Assembly: GCF_963576615.1 (NCBI RefSeq)
Contig: NC_088714.1
Span: 42,626,072-42,690,071 of the forward strand
Direction of reading: 5' to 3'
Origin: Watersipora subatra
Taxonomy: Eukaryota > Bryozoa > Gymnolaemata > Cheilostomatida > Watersiporidae
DNA length: 64,000 nucleotides
Shown: in pieces, positions 24,401-35,031 of the stretch
Numbering within the stretch: the stretch's first letter is position 1
Layout of the letters: every line of letters starts with the position of its first letter
The notes under the pieces: model-generated
What the model was told of the DNA's origin: nothing
The model's database searches: none
The model's input: the letters and a program-made list of their open reading frames with translations, nothing else
Translations under genes and position numbers: made by a program

Positions 24401-25577
24401 TAACCACTAGATGGACATTTGTTACGTTTTGAGTGTAGGTAGTGAATTACAACAATGAAAAACAGATTTTTGCATTGTAATATCCTGCTTTAGGTGGCTT
24501 TTTCATAATATAGGAATGGATTTATTTGTATTTAATTATTTTATATAAGAAATATTGCTTTGAGATACAAAAAATTTGACATATAAGCTCAGACCCACAA
24601 TTTATTGGGCCCATATGCTGATGTATGACTGTACTAGTATAGTGGACCCTCGCCATATGATTTTAATTCATTCCAGTGTTGGCCGCGTAAAGCAAAAATA
24701 TCGTATAGAGGGGTATGTAAACCCACAGTAATTATCTAATGCACACATCACTTGGTAAAAAACATCAAAAATTTATATGCGCACTGTATATAGGTATTAA
24801 AAATTAATAACAAAATAGTATATTATCCTTAGTAACTATAGTTACTAACAGTAACTTCACAGTGTACCATGTGCAGTACGTACCGTAGGAAGTTCCTACT
24901 TTCAAGCCGAACACATAACATGAATGTTAAATTTAACTTAAATGAACTTAGTTTACTAAACGCATACGCAGCTAAGTTTTAGTATGTATTTTACAAAACT
25001 AAACTTCAACTTTGTCATCATCTAGAATTTTATCTTGGTTCTGTTTCCGGTTTCGTTATCACTATAACTTATGACGAATAACGCTGAACTGAGAGAGTGA
25101 GCAGCGTATCTCTTTCAGACGTTGTGAGAGGGATTTTGACGAATAGCATATTGGCATCTTCATTATTTTGACGTAATCAGCACATTGACTGCCAAATTGT
25201 AATTTTGATAAATATTTTTGGTGAGATCATATAGCGAAAAAAATGTCAGATGGCGGAGATGAAAAAAACCATCGTGTGTGACATCATAAGACGAAAAAAT
25301 CATATAACAGTTTTTATGATTTTATATGATATTTATATCATATCATATAAAATCATATAACAGGGACCTGATCACCAGAGACGCACTGTATACTCAAAAC
25401 CAACACACGCGCGTCTATGCGCGTGCGTGTGTGCGCACACACGCATGCACACACATTTACACACACATTACATACATTTAATGTGTGCGCACACACATTA
25501 AATCTATGTAAACAAACTAGTTAGAATAAAGAGAAGATGACATACCAGTAACATTTAGTGTATTTATAGTCCTCCAT
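15364..25577 (-). CDS. NTAQ1: Protein N-terminal glutamine amidohydrolase, five coding exons, 187 aa
   Basis: The enzyme converts N-terminal Gln of proteins to Glu, feeding the Arg/N-degron pathway; it is cytosolic and nuclear in animals. Coding exons (minus strand) are 25546-25577, 22510-22651, 18904-19049, 16219-16340 and 15364-15485. All introns are GT-AG, phases agree at every junction, and the sum is 564 nt (187 codons plus TGA). The Cys-His-Asp triad is visible: Cys11 (KCYCEENVW), His61 (DYHV) and Asp76 ([12 protein letters not shown]). The hallmark [14 protein letters not shown] follows in exon 4. The length is slightly below human NTAQ1 (about 205 aa), chiefly from a shorter N-terminus before the catalytic Cys. 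The gene looks intact despite introns full of minisatellites and transposons. Confidence 0.95.
15515..15850. repeat. 18-bp minisatellite in NTAQ1 intron 4, about 18 copies
   Basis: The unit is gataatctatgtacacat, with units carrying 'tgcaca', 'gtagac' or 'gatcatttac' variants. It starts about 30 bp from the exon 5 acceptor. The 18-bp period leaves long open frames on both strands (repeated MIIYVH or CVHRLS), which are artefacts. Confidence 0.95.
15851..16218. other. Remainder of NTAQ1 intron 4
   Basis: Unique AT-rich DNA; no further feature seen. Confidence 0.6.
16219..16340 (-). CDS. NTAQ1: NTAQ1 exon 4
   Basis: Acceptor tttccag|G completes the split Arg codon. Encodes [14 protein letters not shown], then SDRSHM to YPPIQTQ; donor CAAG|GTGAGA. 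Confidence 0.95.
16341..17466. other. Unique part of NTAQ1 intron 3
   Basis: No gene or transposon recognised. Short pyrimidine-rich direct repeats ('agttgctttctc') occur at 16493-16600. Confidence 0.5.
17467..18903. repeat. 20-bp minisatellite, about 70 copies, continuous with the NTAQ1 exon 3 donor
   Basis: Plus-strand unit ttacacacctcacctttacc; gene-sense unit GTGAGGTGTGTAAGGTAAAG. The 20-bp register begins exactly at the exon 3 donor (CACAG|GTGAGGTGTG), so almost every unit reproduces an AAG|GTGAGG donor. Variants (cacctctacc, cccctttacc, ccttcatc) cluster into higher-order blocks, for example around 17820-17840, 18320-18340 and 18420-18500. A 19-bp unit occurs near 17560. No protein function is implied by the ORFs it opens. 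Confidence 0.95.
18904..19049 (-). CDS. NTAQ1: NTAQ1 exon 3 (catalytic His and Asp)
   Basis: Acceptor tatacag|GAC. Encodes [12 protein letters not shown] to DTMKSEYH plus AG; donor CACAG|GTGAGG. Intron 3 starts directly as the 20-bp minisatellite. Confidence 0.95.
19134..21187 (-). mobile_element. Tigger/pogo DNA transposon relic in NTAQ1 intron 2
   Basis: The ends carry similar inverted sequences. The left end reads cagtagatgcccaggatacgg. The right end, reversed, reads ggtgaccctaagatacgac, followed in both by related 'atatgt..' and 'gtaa' words. The outer limits are approximate. It is in the same orientation as NTAQ1. Confidence 0.65.
19860..20945 (-). pseudogene. Tigger (pogo-clade) transposase, degenerate
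   Basis: Minus-strand fragments in order: a CENP-B-like helix-turn-helix start ([17 protein letters not shown], about 20905); the second DNA-binding part ([16 protein letters not shown], about 20490); the first catalytic block ([11 protein letters not shown], about 20315-20280); and the block [14 protein letters not shown] (about 19930-19890) before the last acidic residue. Stops and frameshifts separate them. Motif identity is clear; the protein is dead. Confidence 0.8.
21188..22204. other. Unique part of NTAQ1 intron 2
   Basis: AT-rich; no recognisable coding or mobile sequence. Confidence 0.5.
22205..22445. repeat. 33-bp minisatellite in NTAQ1 intron 2, about 7 copies
   Basis: The unit begins actcaaatatagaactgggt and ends cataaccattcag. 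It lies about 65 bp inside the exon 2 donor. The plus-strand frame reads a tidy repeat ([11 protein letters not shown]) that runs into the antisense of exon 2; this is not a gene. Confidence 0.95.
22510..22651 (-). CDS. NTAQ1: NTAQ1 exon 2
   Basis: Acceptor CTTCAG|T completes the Cys codon. The exon encodes [10 protein letters not shown] through VVFISN to LPVVW, ending TGG|GTAAGA (phase 0). Its acceptor is in register with the upstream 16-bp tandem array. Confidence 0.93.
22680..23575. repeat. 16-bp minisatellite, about 56 copies, abutting the NTAQ1 exon 2 acceptor
   Basis: Plus-strand unit tatagatactgaatgt (or aaggt); gene-sense unit about CTTCAGTATCTATAAC. The last gene-sense unit, CTTCAGTATGTATAAT, is followed exactly 16 nt later by the real acceptor CTTCAG|T. 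A longer-period pattern is visible: a block near 23030-23200 recurs near 23270-23440. Confidence 0.95.
23879..24631. mobile_element. 753-bp pogo/Tigger-type MITE in NTAQ1 intron 1, TA target
   Basis: The left end CTGTCATAACTCGTCATACG mirrors the right end (reversed CAGTCATACATCAGC). Subterminal repeats 'gagatacgagcaaaattt' and 'gagatacaaaaaatttgac' follow. Both sides are flanked by TA (23877-23878, 24632-24633). No transposase inside. Confidence 0.8.
24640..25388. mobile_element. 749-bp pogo/Tigger-type MITE next to the previous one
   Basis: Left TIR tagtggaccctcgccatatg; the right TIR, reversed, reads cagtg, a 16-nt insertion-like segment, then gtccctgttatatgatttt. Flanked by TA on both sides. 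The interior 25118-25260 is shared with 10284-10440. It ends in stacked 'atcatata' palindromes. Confidence 0.75.
25402..25500. repeat. Alternating purine-pyrimidine tract (Z-DNA-prone) in intron 1
   Basis: Runs such as 'cgcgtgcgtgtgtgcgcaca' and 'gtgtgcgcacacac' contain self-complementary segments. They lie about 50-145 bp inside intron 1 from the NTAQ1 first donor. Confidence 0.7.
25546..25577 (-). CDS. NTAQ1: NTAQ1 coding exon 1
   Basis: Thirty-two nt encode [10 protein letters not shown] plus TG of the catalytic Cys codon; the donor is TG|GTATGT. The start was chosen because the reading frame through the splice restores the invariant CYCEEN motif and this ATG gives a short N-terminus as in the family. 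The Cys11 codon is split between exons 1 and 2. Confidence 0.85.
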
Positions 25578-25693
25578 GCTCTTCGAGCTGCTGGTAATCG
25601 TGACTGCCATACATAGGTGTTAAGTAAAAACTCTGTAAAGGGCAATATCTGAATTAGCTCGGTCTGTACAAACAGACAGACTGACAGGAGTGC

Positions 25694-25702
25694 ACACACA
25701 CG

Positions 25703-25733
<31 letters not shown>
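25694..25733. repeat. (CA)n upstream of the NTAQ1 start
   Basis: About 18 CA/CG dinucleotides roughly 120-155 bp upstream of the NTAQ1 ATG. It could lie in the 5' UTR or promoter; no TATA box was assigned. Confidence 0.85.
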
Positions 25734-26090
25734 GAAGGAGACCTATGTTTCGCACACCCTTTGTTCCACAAAGCCTAACATGTATGTTCCGCAAATTGCA
25801 ATGGCTTAATAAAATCATTTAATACTGTTTACAAATTGTGAACGTAAAGGTGACGGATGGTTTGCAACCGCACATTAACCTGTCGATTATAAATATGCTA
25901 ACATGGCCATAGACCTTCCAGTCAATGGTATTATAACTATAATCAAAAAGACCTAATAGGTTTTGGAGTACATGATATCCGAAGTGTAACCAAGCCGAGT
26001 AGTGTTTCTTTCTAACAATTACATGATATACCAAAATAAGCTATGCTTTCCACTGCATGTTATAAATAACTTGGAGCCTTCTTTTTATAG

Positions 26091-26130
26091 AAAATCATAG
26101 ATCTTCTATAAATAGAAGATCTATGATTTT
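26091..26130. repeat. Perfect 19-bp-stem hairpin, 2-nt loop
   Basis: aaaatcatagatcttctat and its exact complement are separated only by 'aa'. No mismatch. Confidence 0.85.
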
Positions 26131-28590
26131 TATTTTGAGTTATTACAAATATAACCCTAAGAGTCTATGTTACTCAAACACGTGTGGGGCCTACAACACT
26201 TGGTCCAACATTAATACCTAAAGAGCACCATTTGCACATATGTGCCTACCAAATTTTGGTAGCACATTTAATTCGTAAAGATTGATTTTTACAGACAAAC
26301 TGTAATAATCAAAGCATTTTTAGTCCATATGCCAAATGCAAAACATATGCTTCACTTGTGACATGGAGAGAAAACGTGAATGCGTATTTATGAGGAATTG
26401 CCGATGCTTCAGCAGAAGATGTGGTTAATGAAATATATTTTATATCCTGAATATCTGAATAAGTTTAAACTCAAATATGATAACATATAGCCATATGTAT
26501 ATTTATCAAATGAGTAGTTTTGTTCAGTTAATGTTAGCATGTTAAATTCCATGAATATATAAGCTACTGAAAAATGACTTGACCAAAAAATCTTCATTAA
26601 AATTATTATAAATTCCTGGCATAAACATAAACAAGAAATACTTGCACCTGTGAAACGCTAGGTGATGCACATGACTAATTAGTAATAGAGTAAAATCCCT
26701 AATAATGTGAATCTTCAAAATCACAGACAACCCAGTTTACGAGCAACAATATTTAATATGACCTATATAAAAATTCGTGCTGATGATTGGCTAATGAAGA
26801 GATCTTATATTTATCGCTCGTGGACTCTTTTCAGATGTATCACTCATTACATCACTAATGACGTACCCACTCAAATCTGAGCTTTTTAAAAAATGGCCTC
26901 CTTCAAACACATATATCTCTGGACAGGGTTAGTCTACAAAAACAAAAACGACATCAAATTGTAGTTGATGTTTTAGCTTTTTATTAATCTTAATTTCATT
27001 AAATCGACCTTTTTGATGCATCCACATCTTTAAGGTACATTTTGATAGCCTAAAAATAAACCCTGTTGTTTGGTTTAAAAAAACTGCTACAGCAAGACAT
27101 GGCATGCTTGAAAAAGGTTTCATTTACCAGCTCCATACAAGGAAGGTCTACTCACTGCTGTAACATCAGGATGTAGCAAGTGAAAAAAACGAAATCCCCA
27201 GAAAGAGACTAAAAGTGAGCATGCAGAGTGAATTTTATAGGAATGAAACATGCTATGGTCAGTGTCATATTTATTCTGCTACAATGCAATAAACAGTCAA
27301 AAATCGCTATAACAATAGACCAATTTTTGCGAAAATGATCCTCTGGCTGCTAAAACAAAAACATGTACAATAGTTACATTGTAGAACTAATCACATGACA
27401 ATAAGACAGAATATATACATTCATAATAAATGCTTAAGAAATAATGATTTCCAAAAACACTTTTATATTTGGAATTATTTACACAGTTTGATCGGTGAAT
27501 ATGAGAATATTTAAAATTAGAGTTAACTATAAAACTTATTTTACGTCTATTGGTTTAATGCTTTAAAGCAACCATAACTATTGCTTCAGTACATGAAACC
27601 TATGGCAGTCGAACAAATTTACAGTAAAGACTGAACACGGAGCACTCTAATATTTTCTACATTTAGTATTCATCACCACTTGTGTAGTACATGTATGTAC
27701 ATCTTTCTAATTATATGGGTAAGAAAAAAGATGCTTAGCTAAAAAACACTGCAAATCTGTTTCACGCAACAAAATTTTTGAGGAGAAAAGTGGCGAATTA
27801 ATTAATATTTTTTGTTGATATAGATGTCCAAAATAGACTCAATGGTACCTTTGTAATTAGATGTTCCCAAGAAGATAACTTCTAGCAGGCTTGCAAGAAA
27901 ATAATAACTCTTGTCTTTTACTTAATGTGTGCAGTTGTGGTTTGCTGTTGTGTAAAATTTTTCAAGTATGCAGAGGTTGCAGCGTTTTGTTTTGCAGATG
28001 CATGGTTGAGAATGTGCTGTTATTTTCCAGTTTATAATATACTCCATAAACTTGACTTTCATTTTATATATGTGCTTGCTTAGTTCTGTTTGATTTTGTT
28101 TGATTCTGTGGTTAAATGATGCTTTGTGGTTAATTAATCTTGTTTTGAAGTCTGTTAAGCACAGGCCTATGTAGTAAGTTTCTGAGAGCGGTGTAGGTTT
28201 GTTGCTTACAGTGGCTCAGTAGATTATATTTTGCCGACAACATACATGTACTATCCAGAGAGACTCCGAACTGCCTCCCCACCAAATAAATAAGACAGAG
28301 GATAACTGCATCAATGGCATATGAAAGTTGCTTACAGTTGTATGGAGCAATTACCCTGCAATGTCGAGTGAGAAGTGTACCAGTGGGAATCATCCTCTGA
28401 GTTTCAAACAGCTAAGGATGCTGGGATTCATGGATATTTTTGGTGTGAAGTATTTCAAACCAGGTAACTAATGGCTGCTACTTTTAGATAGGATTGCTCA
28501 AGATGGTTGAATACCTTTTGAATACCTCCTATTATATACTAAAAAACATTGAGAGCCTGTCAGTTCAAAAATATAAGTGACCCAACTCAT
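26131..28590. other. Intergenic, no gene recognised
   Basis: AT-rich unique DNA upstream of NTAQ1. The short ORFs on both strands have no recognisable motifs. Confidence 0.5.
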
Positions 28591-28837
28591 CAATATCCTA
28601 ACCTACTCCAAGTTTTAACTCCAACACTGCCTCATCACAGAAACAGTCGGACAAATTGAACTCATCGAACAATTGGGTGAGAAAAACTGTACTAAAGATT
28701 GTCTCCACTTTAGTACACATCAACAACACCAAGAGACAAGTGGTTGCCAGATGCATAAACTCATGCTTCATTCTCATCACCATCTGACCAGACATCAATG
28801 TATAATTTATTCATAAGTTTGGAGGAATAGATCAGTA

Positions 28838-29586
28838 TCATATAACATCAATATCTTTTATAAACTGTCTTAGTTTCGTGTGATGAAGTGCCGATTTGCT
28901 CTTGAGGCAGTTGATCATCTTTATAGCATATGTCGACAACATGAGGAACTCTCTATTGAGCTTGCCACATTGCAGCGTTTGACGAATTATGCAATAGAAC
29001 GCTAGCAGTTTTGGCCAAGCCATTTTCATTAGCCTAACGATCACTACCCCTTGCCAGTCTGCTGGTGCCCCATCAGTGGTAACAGAAACACAACTAGTAA
29101 CACCCCTGCTTCTCCTTGTTTCTCCAAGGTAACTATGCATTGTAGATCATATTGTGTCTTCTTCAGTGTCAACAAGATTTAACAGCGCGTCTACAAATCT
29201 TGGAATAAAAAACAAGGGTTCTGCAAAGATTAAAAACAAAAACCACATTTTGCAAACAGCTAATATATGATGCAGCTGTCTGTATTTAATGCATTTTTAT
29301 ATTTTGTATTTCACAACCGCGTCCATAAATATTACAGCAAAATTGTATTTGAGTGTACCAAGTCATGAAAACAGAAATATATTTACCTGTTGAATATGGC
29401 TAGTTGTGCCACATTCAAAATATATGTTGACTCATCTAGGGCTAACAAATACCATTGTGCATTATGTACCTTTGCATGTAGTTGCCTTACTAGGTCATTA
29501 GCTAATTCATCTGTATGTTTTTTAAACGTTTGCCAAGATAACGGGACTGATTGCAGCTTGTTTTTTGTTCGGGAACATTCTTTCAA
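28838..29586 (-). pseudogene. hAT transposase relic (ZBED5/GTF2IRD2-like lineage)
   Basis: Two blocks read on the minus strand. The first (29586-29383) contains TFKKHTDELANDLVRQL then YLLALDEST, the region of the first catalytic Asp. The second (29140-28838) contains VTTDGAPADWQG, then LAFYCIIRQTLQCGKL, corresponding to the TTDGAPAM / HCIIHQEALCGK blocks of this hAT lineage. The His of the second motif is changed to Arg and the frame is broken between blocks, so it is inactive. Confidence 0.82.
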
Positions 29587-30120
29587 CTTCCAAAATGCAG
29601 ATTTACTAGATCAGCATAAATGTATGGCGCCATAGGTTCTGCATGCAAATTTGACACAGACAAAAAATCCTCTGTAGCTCTCTTCACTAGAGAAATAAAG
29701 TTTTTTACAGTCTCCGACATTCATTGCAGTCTCTGACATTCATTGAGTTTCTGACATAATTGTCATTCTCAAACTTTGACTTTTTCTTTTCTTGCTTGAG
29801 AATCTAGTGAAAAAATTTGATCAAACTTCTCTTTGTGCTTAGCATTGTAGTGTCACCGAGTTTTAGCTTTCTTGATAACAGCAACTGTATGATATGTAAC
29901 CTCAGTGCTTATCAAGCACAGAGGCTTAGCGGATGCTTATCATAATTATATGCACATATATTATGCAAAAAAAATTCAGAAGGGTTTCAAAAACTATTTC
30001 ACGCGCGAGAATTAACACAAGCAAGCGGGCCACTTCTAATAAACAAGCGAACTACATTTGATCCATGGATCATAGAAGCGGACTACATTTGGCCCATGGA
30101 TCCTAGTTTGGCCACCCCTG
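28838..30120 (-). mobile_element. hAT transposon, 5' portion
   Basis: The right edge is a hAT-type terminal sequence: on the minus strand the element starts CAGGGGTGGCCAAACTAGG at 30120. 'gggcca' words follow, as in related elements. The transposase relic follows leftward. The opposite terminus was not found, so the left limit is only the last recognised coding motif. Confidence 0.7.
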
Positions 30121-31471
30121 CTTTATACCATTACTCAAGACAAAATCTTTTAAAAACATCCTTAGTTTGCATACAGCCCATTATTCGCAATAGTACTGTA
30201 AACCAGTGCAAACTGATGATCATGGCTGTCGGTACAGTTAAAAAAATAAGTTGATCATCCGTTTTCGTGAACAACTTAGCGGCTTGTTACCAAAAATCCC
30301 TAGGTGTTTACAAATGAATAAATTAGATACGCTTATTCATTGCAAACTACGAGGAATTTAATGATTGTCTAACCTTAGTGGCAATTTTTAAAATTTACAA
30401 CGCCTAGAAACTTTGCGGCAAATTTCGTGCAGGCGGAGATAATGACTTACAAATAATACTTATAAGCACATTAGCACAAGTTTAGACTTGTACGTATAAA
30501 CACGTACAAATAAATACATAACTGATGTACGTATAACTACACTCCAAATACGTACAGCATATACGTATGAACGATAACGAAACTTGCCATTTGAGTCAAT
30601 TTTCGAGCATTTCTCGCCAAGTGTTGTCTAATCGTGAAAAACCGTTTGGCGAATTGTTTTGTACACATTGGTAGTTGACGCAAAACAACTTTAGCCTTAT
30701 TCTAAAACGCCATAACGGTGCTCCTTCAAGTACTCCATATTTTGTAAGAGCTTAGGTTATTGTATATAACGCGAAAACAATCGCATAAAGATTTGAAAAA
30801 AATTGTTGCCTAATAGCGGTATTGTTTGTATAAGGTATAAGTTTTATTGAGGTTAGTATATGAAAATAAAATTCTATTGACCTCACTAATAATAGAAAAT
30901 AAAAAAATTAAAGGGAACTTAAATGAGTATCTGATAATAGTATTGGAAAGCATATGCTACGTATTTAAGCAACTAAGCACGGAATGAAGTAGGGTAGATT
31001 ACAATGTACATGAGATAGAAAAAACTAAAAATTTGATTTGGCAATTGGACTAGGATTTAAATTTATTGCACTAATGGATATATGTAACAAAATAAATGTC
31101 TTCTCTGTTGTTGGAACGTACCTGTAAGTTGAAGTACCAAATCACAACTGCTGCCATTCAAAAATGCTCCCATAAAATACCATACATTTAGGAGCGATTG
31201 TTGTTTTATTGGACTCTAAAGATTTTTGTGAAAAATACGACGTGATGATTTAGCTCGTTGAGCTCAAGTGATAAGGTATGCTCCATTAAACATTATGTAA
31301 TAAGAACGAGATTGTCCAGGGATAAAGTTGACAAAAGTTTTGGAGAAATGGCATGGCAATTTATAATTCACCTGCCTCAAACTGTTTTCAATTGTGCCTT
31401 CAAAATGGGAGATTTAGGAGCCATTGGTTTCACCTAAGAAATAGTTGTTTTTCATGGTGGTATTTGAGAGG
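30121..31471. other. Intergenic, no gene recognised
   Basis: Contains clustered 'acgtac' / 'acgtataa' words at 30490-30570; otherwise unique AT-rich DNA. Confidence 0.5.
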
Positions 31472-31680
31472 TGTATAATTATGATATGAAGAGTGAGGTT
31501 GAGTGTTTTAGGCCATACACGCAGTGTAGAGTTGAACATTACTTTTTGGTATTTATTTGGGTGTCTGTTTTGGGTTTGGCCAATCTAATCTACTAATATA
31601 TATATATTAGTAATAAGCGCGACTCGCTATACAAAACGGTAATATGACGAAATGATAATCATAAAATGCCATCCGCAACA
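31472..31680 (-). repeat. 3' LTR of the gypsy element
   Basis: Plus-strand limits TGTATAATTATGATATG ... CCATCCGCAACA. Adjacent 31681-31689 (tcccctctt) is the polypurine tract on the minus strand. Confidence 0.88.
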
Positions 31681-32296
31681 TCCCCTCTTATTTAAAATAC
31701 ACAAAGAAACTATATTAAGCTATGCGTGTCTCAAGATTGTCTACACTGCTGGTGATATTCTAAAGCATGTAAGAGTAACATATGATAACTTAGCAGTATA
31801 GCGAGCCTAAAAACTGACCAGTGAAAAGCTCAACAATACTAAAATAAACCATGTGCTAAGTATATACATGTAATTTGAGTATAGCTGCAACAGGAGTACA
31901 GATTTAGTGTCAACTAGTCACTCCGCTTACACAACATAATCTGACAACCATTGGGGTTTGTTCTTTTGCCGCTCTGATCGACGAACAGGTACCTTCTGCT
32001 CCGGCTAAACTACAGGAAGATCTGAAGCCACCGTCTCTTGTTGAACTTCTTCAGATTATTCTTGAGGCTCATTAAATTCGGCTCAGCTGTGGCTATATTT
32101 CGGGGTCTTAAATCTCTCCTATTCTGTTGCACAAGGTCCTCATCTACCTGAACACTACACGACCTTCCACTTGACTATTTGAGGACTCTCGGTCCCTTCC
32201 ATTCTCGGTGATGTTGTCTGTAGTCTTTCACAAATACTGGCTCTCCTTGCAGTCGTCTCAAATTCTTAGCGCCCTTATTATACTGCTCCTGTCGCC

Positions 32297-33672
32297 TCAA
32301 GCGTTTTTACTGTTTTTCTGCATAGCTTCTTCTTTAGTTGAATTTTCTACCTTTTGTGGGATGGTGGACCTGCGGAGTAACCTGTGAGTGGGACTGGTAG
32401 ACATACCTTCTGTTGTAGTGGTACGGTACTCGAGCTGTGCCATATATGGATCATCACATCTTCGAAGTAGTCTTTTAATCGTTTGCATGGCTGCTTCCCC
32501 TTTTCCATTTGATTGGGGTAATGGGGGCTGCTTGAGGTATGTTCAAAAGTCCATGACTGAGCAAACTTCGAGAAGAGGTGTGACGTAAACTGGCGGTCAT
32601 TATCACTGTGTACAATCACCGAAACTCCCAATCAGGCAAAAAACTTTTTGATGGCCATGACCACCTCTTCTGTCCCTTGATGTTTAATTTCCAGAAACTG
32701 AAATTAGATGTGTAGTCAACCACCATCACATAGTGGTGGTTGGCTTGCTTAGACAAGTCCTCCCCAACCTTTGTCCATGGCTTCATGGGGACATCATGAC
32801 TTCGTAGATCTTCTTTAATTTGCTTAGGAGAATCTTTAATGCATGTTTGACAGGACCGCAGCATCTTATGTACATCATCAGTGAGAGATAGCCAGTACAT
32901 TGTCACTCGAGCTTTTCTTAGAGTCGCATTAAGTCTTAGGTGAGCCATGTGCAGCTTTTGCTGCATTTCTGTCTGCATGCTCAAAGGCGCAAAGACTCTG
33001 GTCTCTTTAAAAACAAGCCCCTGTTCGACCGTAAGTTCATCTCTAAACGGGTGATTTGCTTTCAACGACTGAGAAAGGGTCCCAGTGTTTGCTAGGATCC
33101 AGGAGACCAGCTCTTGCAGCTGATTGTCATTTTCAGTAGCTTTCCATAGGCTTTCTAAATGATACTCTAAAGTTGGGACAGGGAGGTTCTCAGGAGCCTC
33201 TGCCACTAAAAACATCTGAACGGACCACCTGTGCCATTAAGGATTCAATGTGAAAGTCTCGAGACAGCATGTCTGCTGTTAACTGCTCTTTTCCAGGTCT
33301 CCAAAGTACTTTGAACCTTGCGTACTCTTGCAAAGTGAGCAGAAGAGGTTGGTGGTCAGTCTGTACTGTCACGTCTGGGTGGCCAAATACGAACTGGTCA
33401 AACTTGGTCATTGCAAAAACAATAACGAGCATTTCTAGCTCTATAGGAGCATAATGCGTTTCACTAGTGGTTAATGGATGAGACACACATGTCACTGGTT
33501 TTCCGTGCTGTAACAAGACTGTTCGTAGGTCGGCCGTTGACGCATCTGTCTGAATGACTACTGATGACTTCACATCAAAGTATTGCAATGTCTCGGCTTT
33601 GCTGAGCATCTCCTTCAGTTTGGAAAATGCTTCCTGATGGGTATCTTCCCACACAAAATCTTTCTTGTTCAC
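32297..33672 (-). pseudogene. gypsy RNase H and integrase
   Basis: RNase H (33672-33230) shows IQTDASTADL, IELEMLVIVFAM and VQTDHQPLL. The integrase zinc-binding region shows LHMAHLRLNATLRKAR, then CQTCIKD. The core shows VVDYTSNF (first Asp), SDNDRQFTSHLF (second) and a degraded NQMEKGK region. Frames change at about 33215 and 32630. Confidence 0.8.
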
Positions 33673-33699
33673 CAGGAGTCTTAGAGGCTCCGACTCGGC

Positions 33700-34102
33700 T
33701 CACAGATTTGGAACAAACTTTGACATGTAAGTCACATGTCTCAAGAAGCGCCCAACCCCTTTTGGTGACGTTAGTCGCTCCATCTTGGAAATGCCTTTCA
33801 CCTTTTTAGGATCTGCTTTCAGCCCATTTGACGTGAGCACAATGCCAATATACGGCAGTTTGTGCTCAAGAAACTTACATTTGTCCCTGTTCAGTCTCAG
33901 ACCCATTTTTCTGGCACACTCCAGCAGACTTCAAGTTGTAGTCATGTTCCTTTCGGTCTCGACCGCACGCAAGGATGTTATCAGCAACTACTGTTACCCC
34001 TTCCAGCCCCACAAGAGTGTCAGCCAGCCTTCTTTAAAATTCTTCTGGCACACTGGATATGCCAAATGGCATCCTCAGGTACTTGTAGCGCCCATTTGGA
34101 GT
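33700..34102 (-). pseudogene. gypsy RT second half with altered catalytic site
   Basis: YKYLRMPFGISSVPEEF, a stop, RRLADTLVGLEG, then TVVADNIL where a Y/VxDD motif is expected: the second Asp is Asn. The thumb (KCKFLEHKLPYIGIVLTSNG) follows in another frame. Confidence 0.75.
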
Positions 34103-34880
34103 TCAGAAGGTAGTTAATTCTTTCGATTCATCTGATAATTTGACTTGTTGGAAACCTTTTGTAGCATCACAGAGGGAGAAGTATCTTGCAACATTCAACT
34201 GAGACAACATGTCTTCCAGGGTCGGCATTGGTATGTGATTTTTCTTGATGGCTTTGTTCAGATTTTGTGGGTCAATGCAGATGTGTACGGTTCCATTAGG
34301 CTTTCTGACAGACTGCATATGGCTGATCCACTCGGATAGGGTATCTACTTTTGTTATCACTCTACATTACTTTTGTCTGCTCAGTTTTCTCATGACATCC
34401 TCTTTCATCGTCAGCGGTATCTTGTGTGGGCGCACCTGATCTGGTCTCACGGGAGCCTCAAGCTCGATGTTGTATTCACCAGGCAGAAGTCCCAGTCCTT
34501 GCAAAATGTCTTCATACTCTTGCAGTAGAACAGCAATTTCAGCATCAGATACCAGGTTAACCTGCTGTGTCCGATGTATGAGCTCCAGATCTAAGCATGT
34601 TGGGCCTGACAACAAGCTGTGCTAAGCAGTGCTAATTACCAGATATTTGAGTATATGTGTATTGCCGCTTCCATCCAAAGCTTCTAGGAAACACCAACTC
34701 AGGGAAGTACATACTGACTCATCGTAGAGAGTCAGTTGGGTTGTAGTCTTTTGCAGTTTTGGTTTTCTCAGCAATCTGTGGGTCTCTCAGTCAAAATGTT
34801 GCATGTGACACCGGTGTCCAGCTGAAACTCCCAAACTGTTTTCAGTTAGCCCGCAGTAACATCGAGAAAGACCAGTAGCT
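34103..34880 (-). pseudogene. gypsy protease and first half of RT
   Basis: The protease active site reads FQLDTGVTCNIL at about 34795-34830. A linker follows (34615-34367). The RT blocks ICIDPQNLNKAIKKNHIPMP and FSLCDATKGFQQVKL lie at 34360-34103. In-frame stops separate the segments. Confidence 0.78.
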
Positions 34881-35031
34881 TTCTTCCTTGTCGCTTGATC
34901 GACAGACTGTTGCTCAGCTCTTCATCTGAAGAGTAGTTTCAAGTAGTACTTGCCTGGTAGGCTTTTTCCTCTTTAGGTTTGTCTTCCCTTTTTTCCCTTG
35001 CTTCCCACCTAGACCTGCAACAAATTGAATA

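Noticed and set aside
28130..28798. Continuation of the hAT transposase
   Set aside because: Two minus-strand ORFs lie where the C-terminal part should be, but I saw no hAT dimerisation motif and no left terminal repeat.
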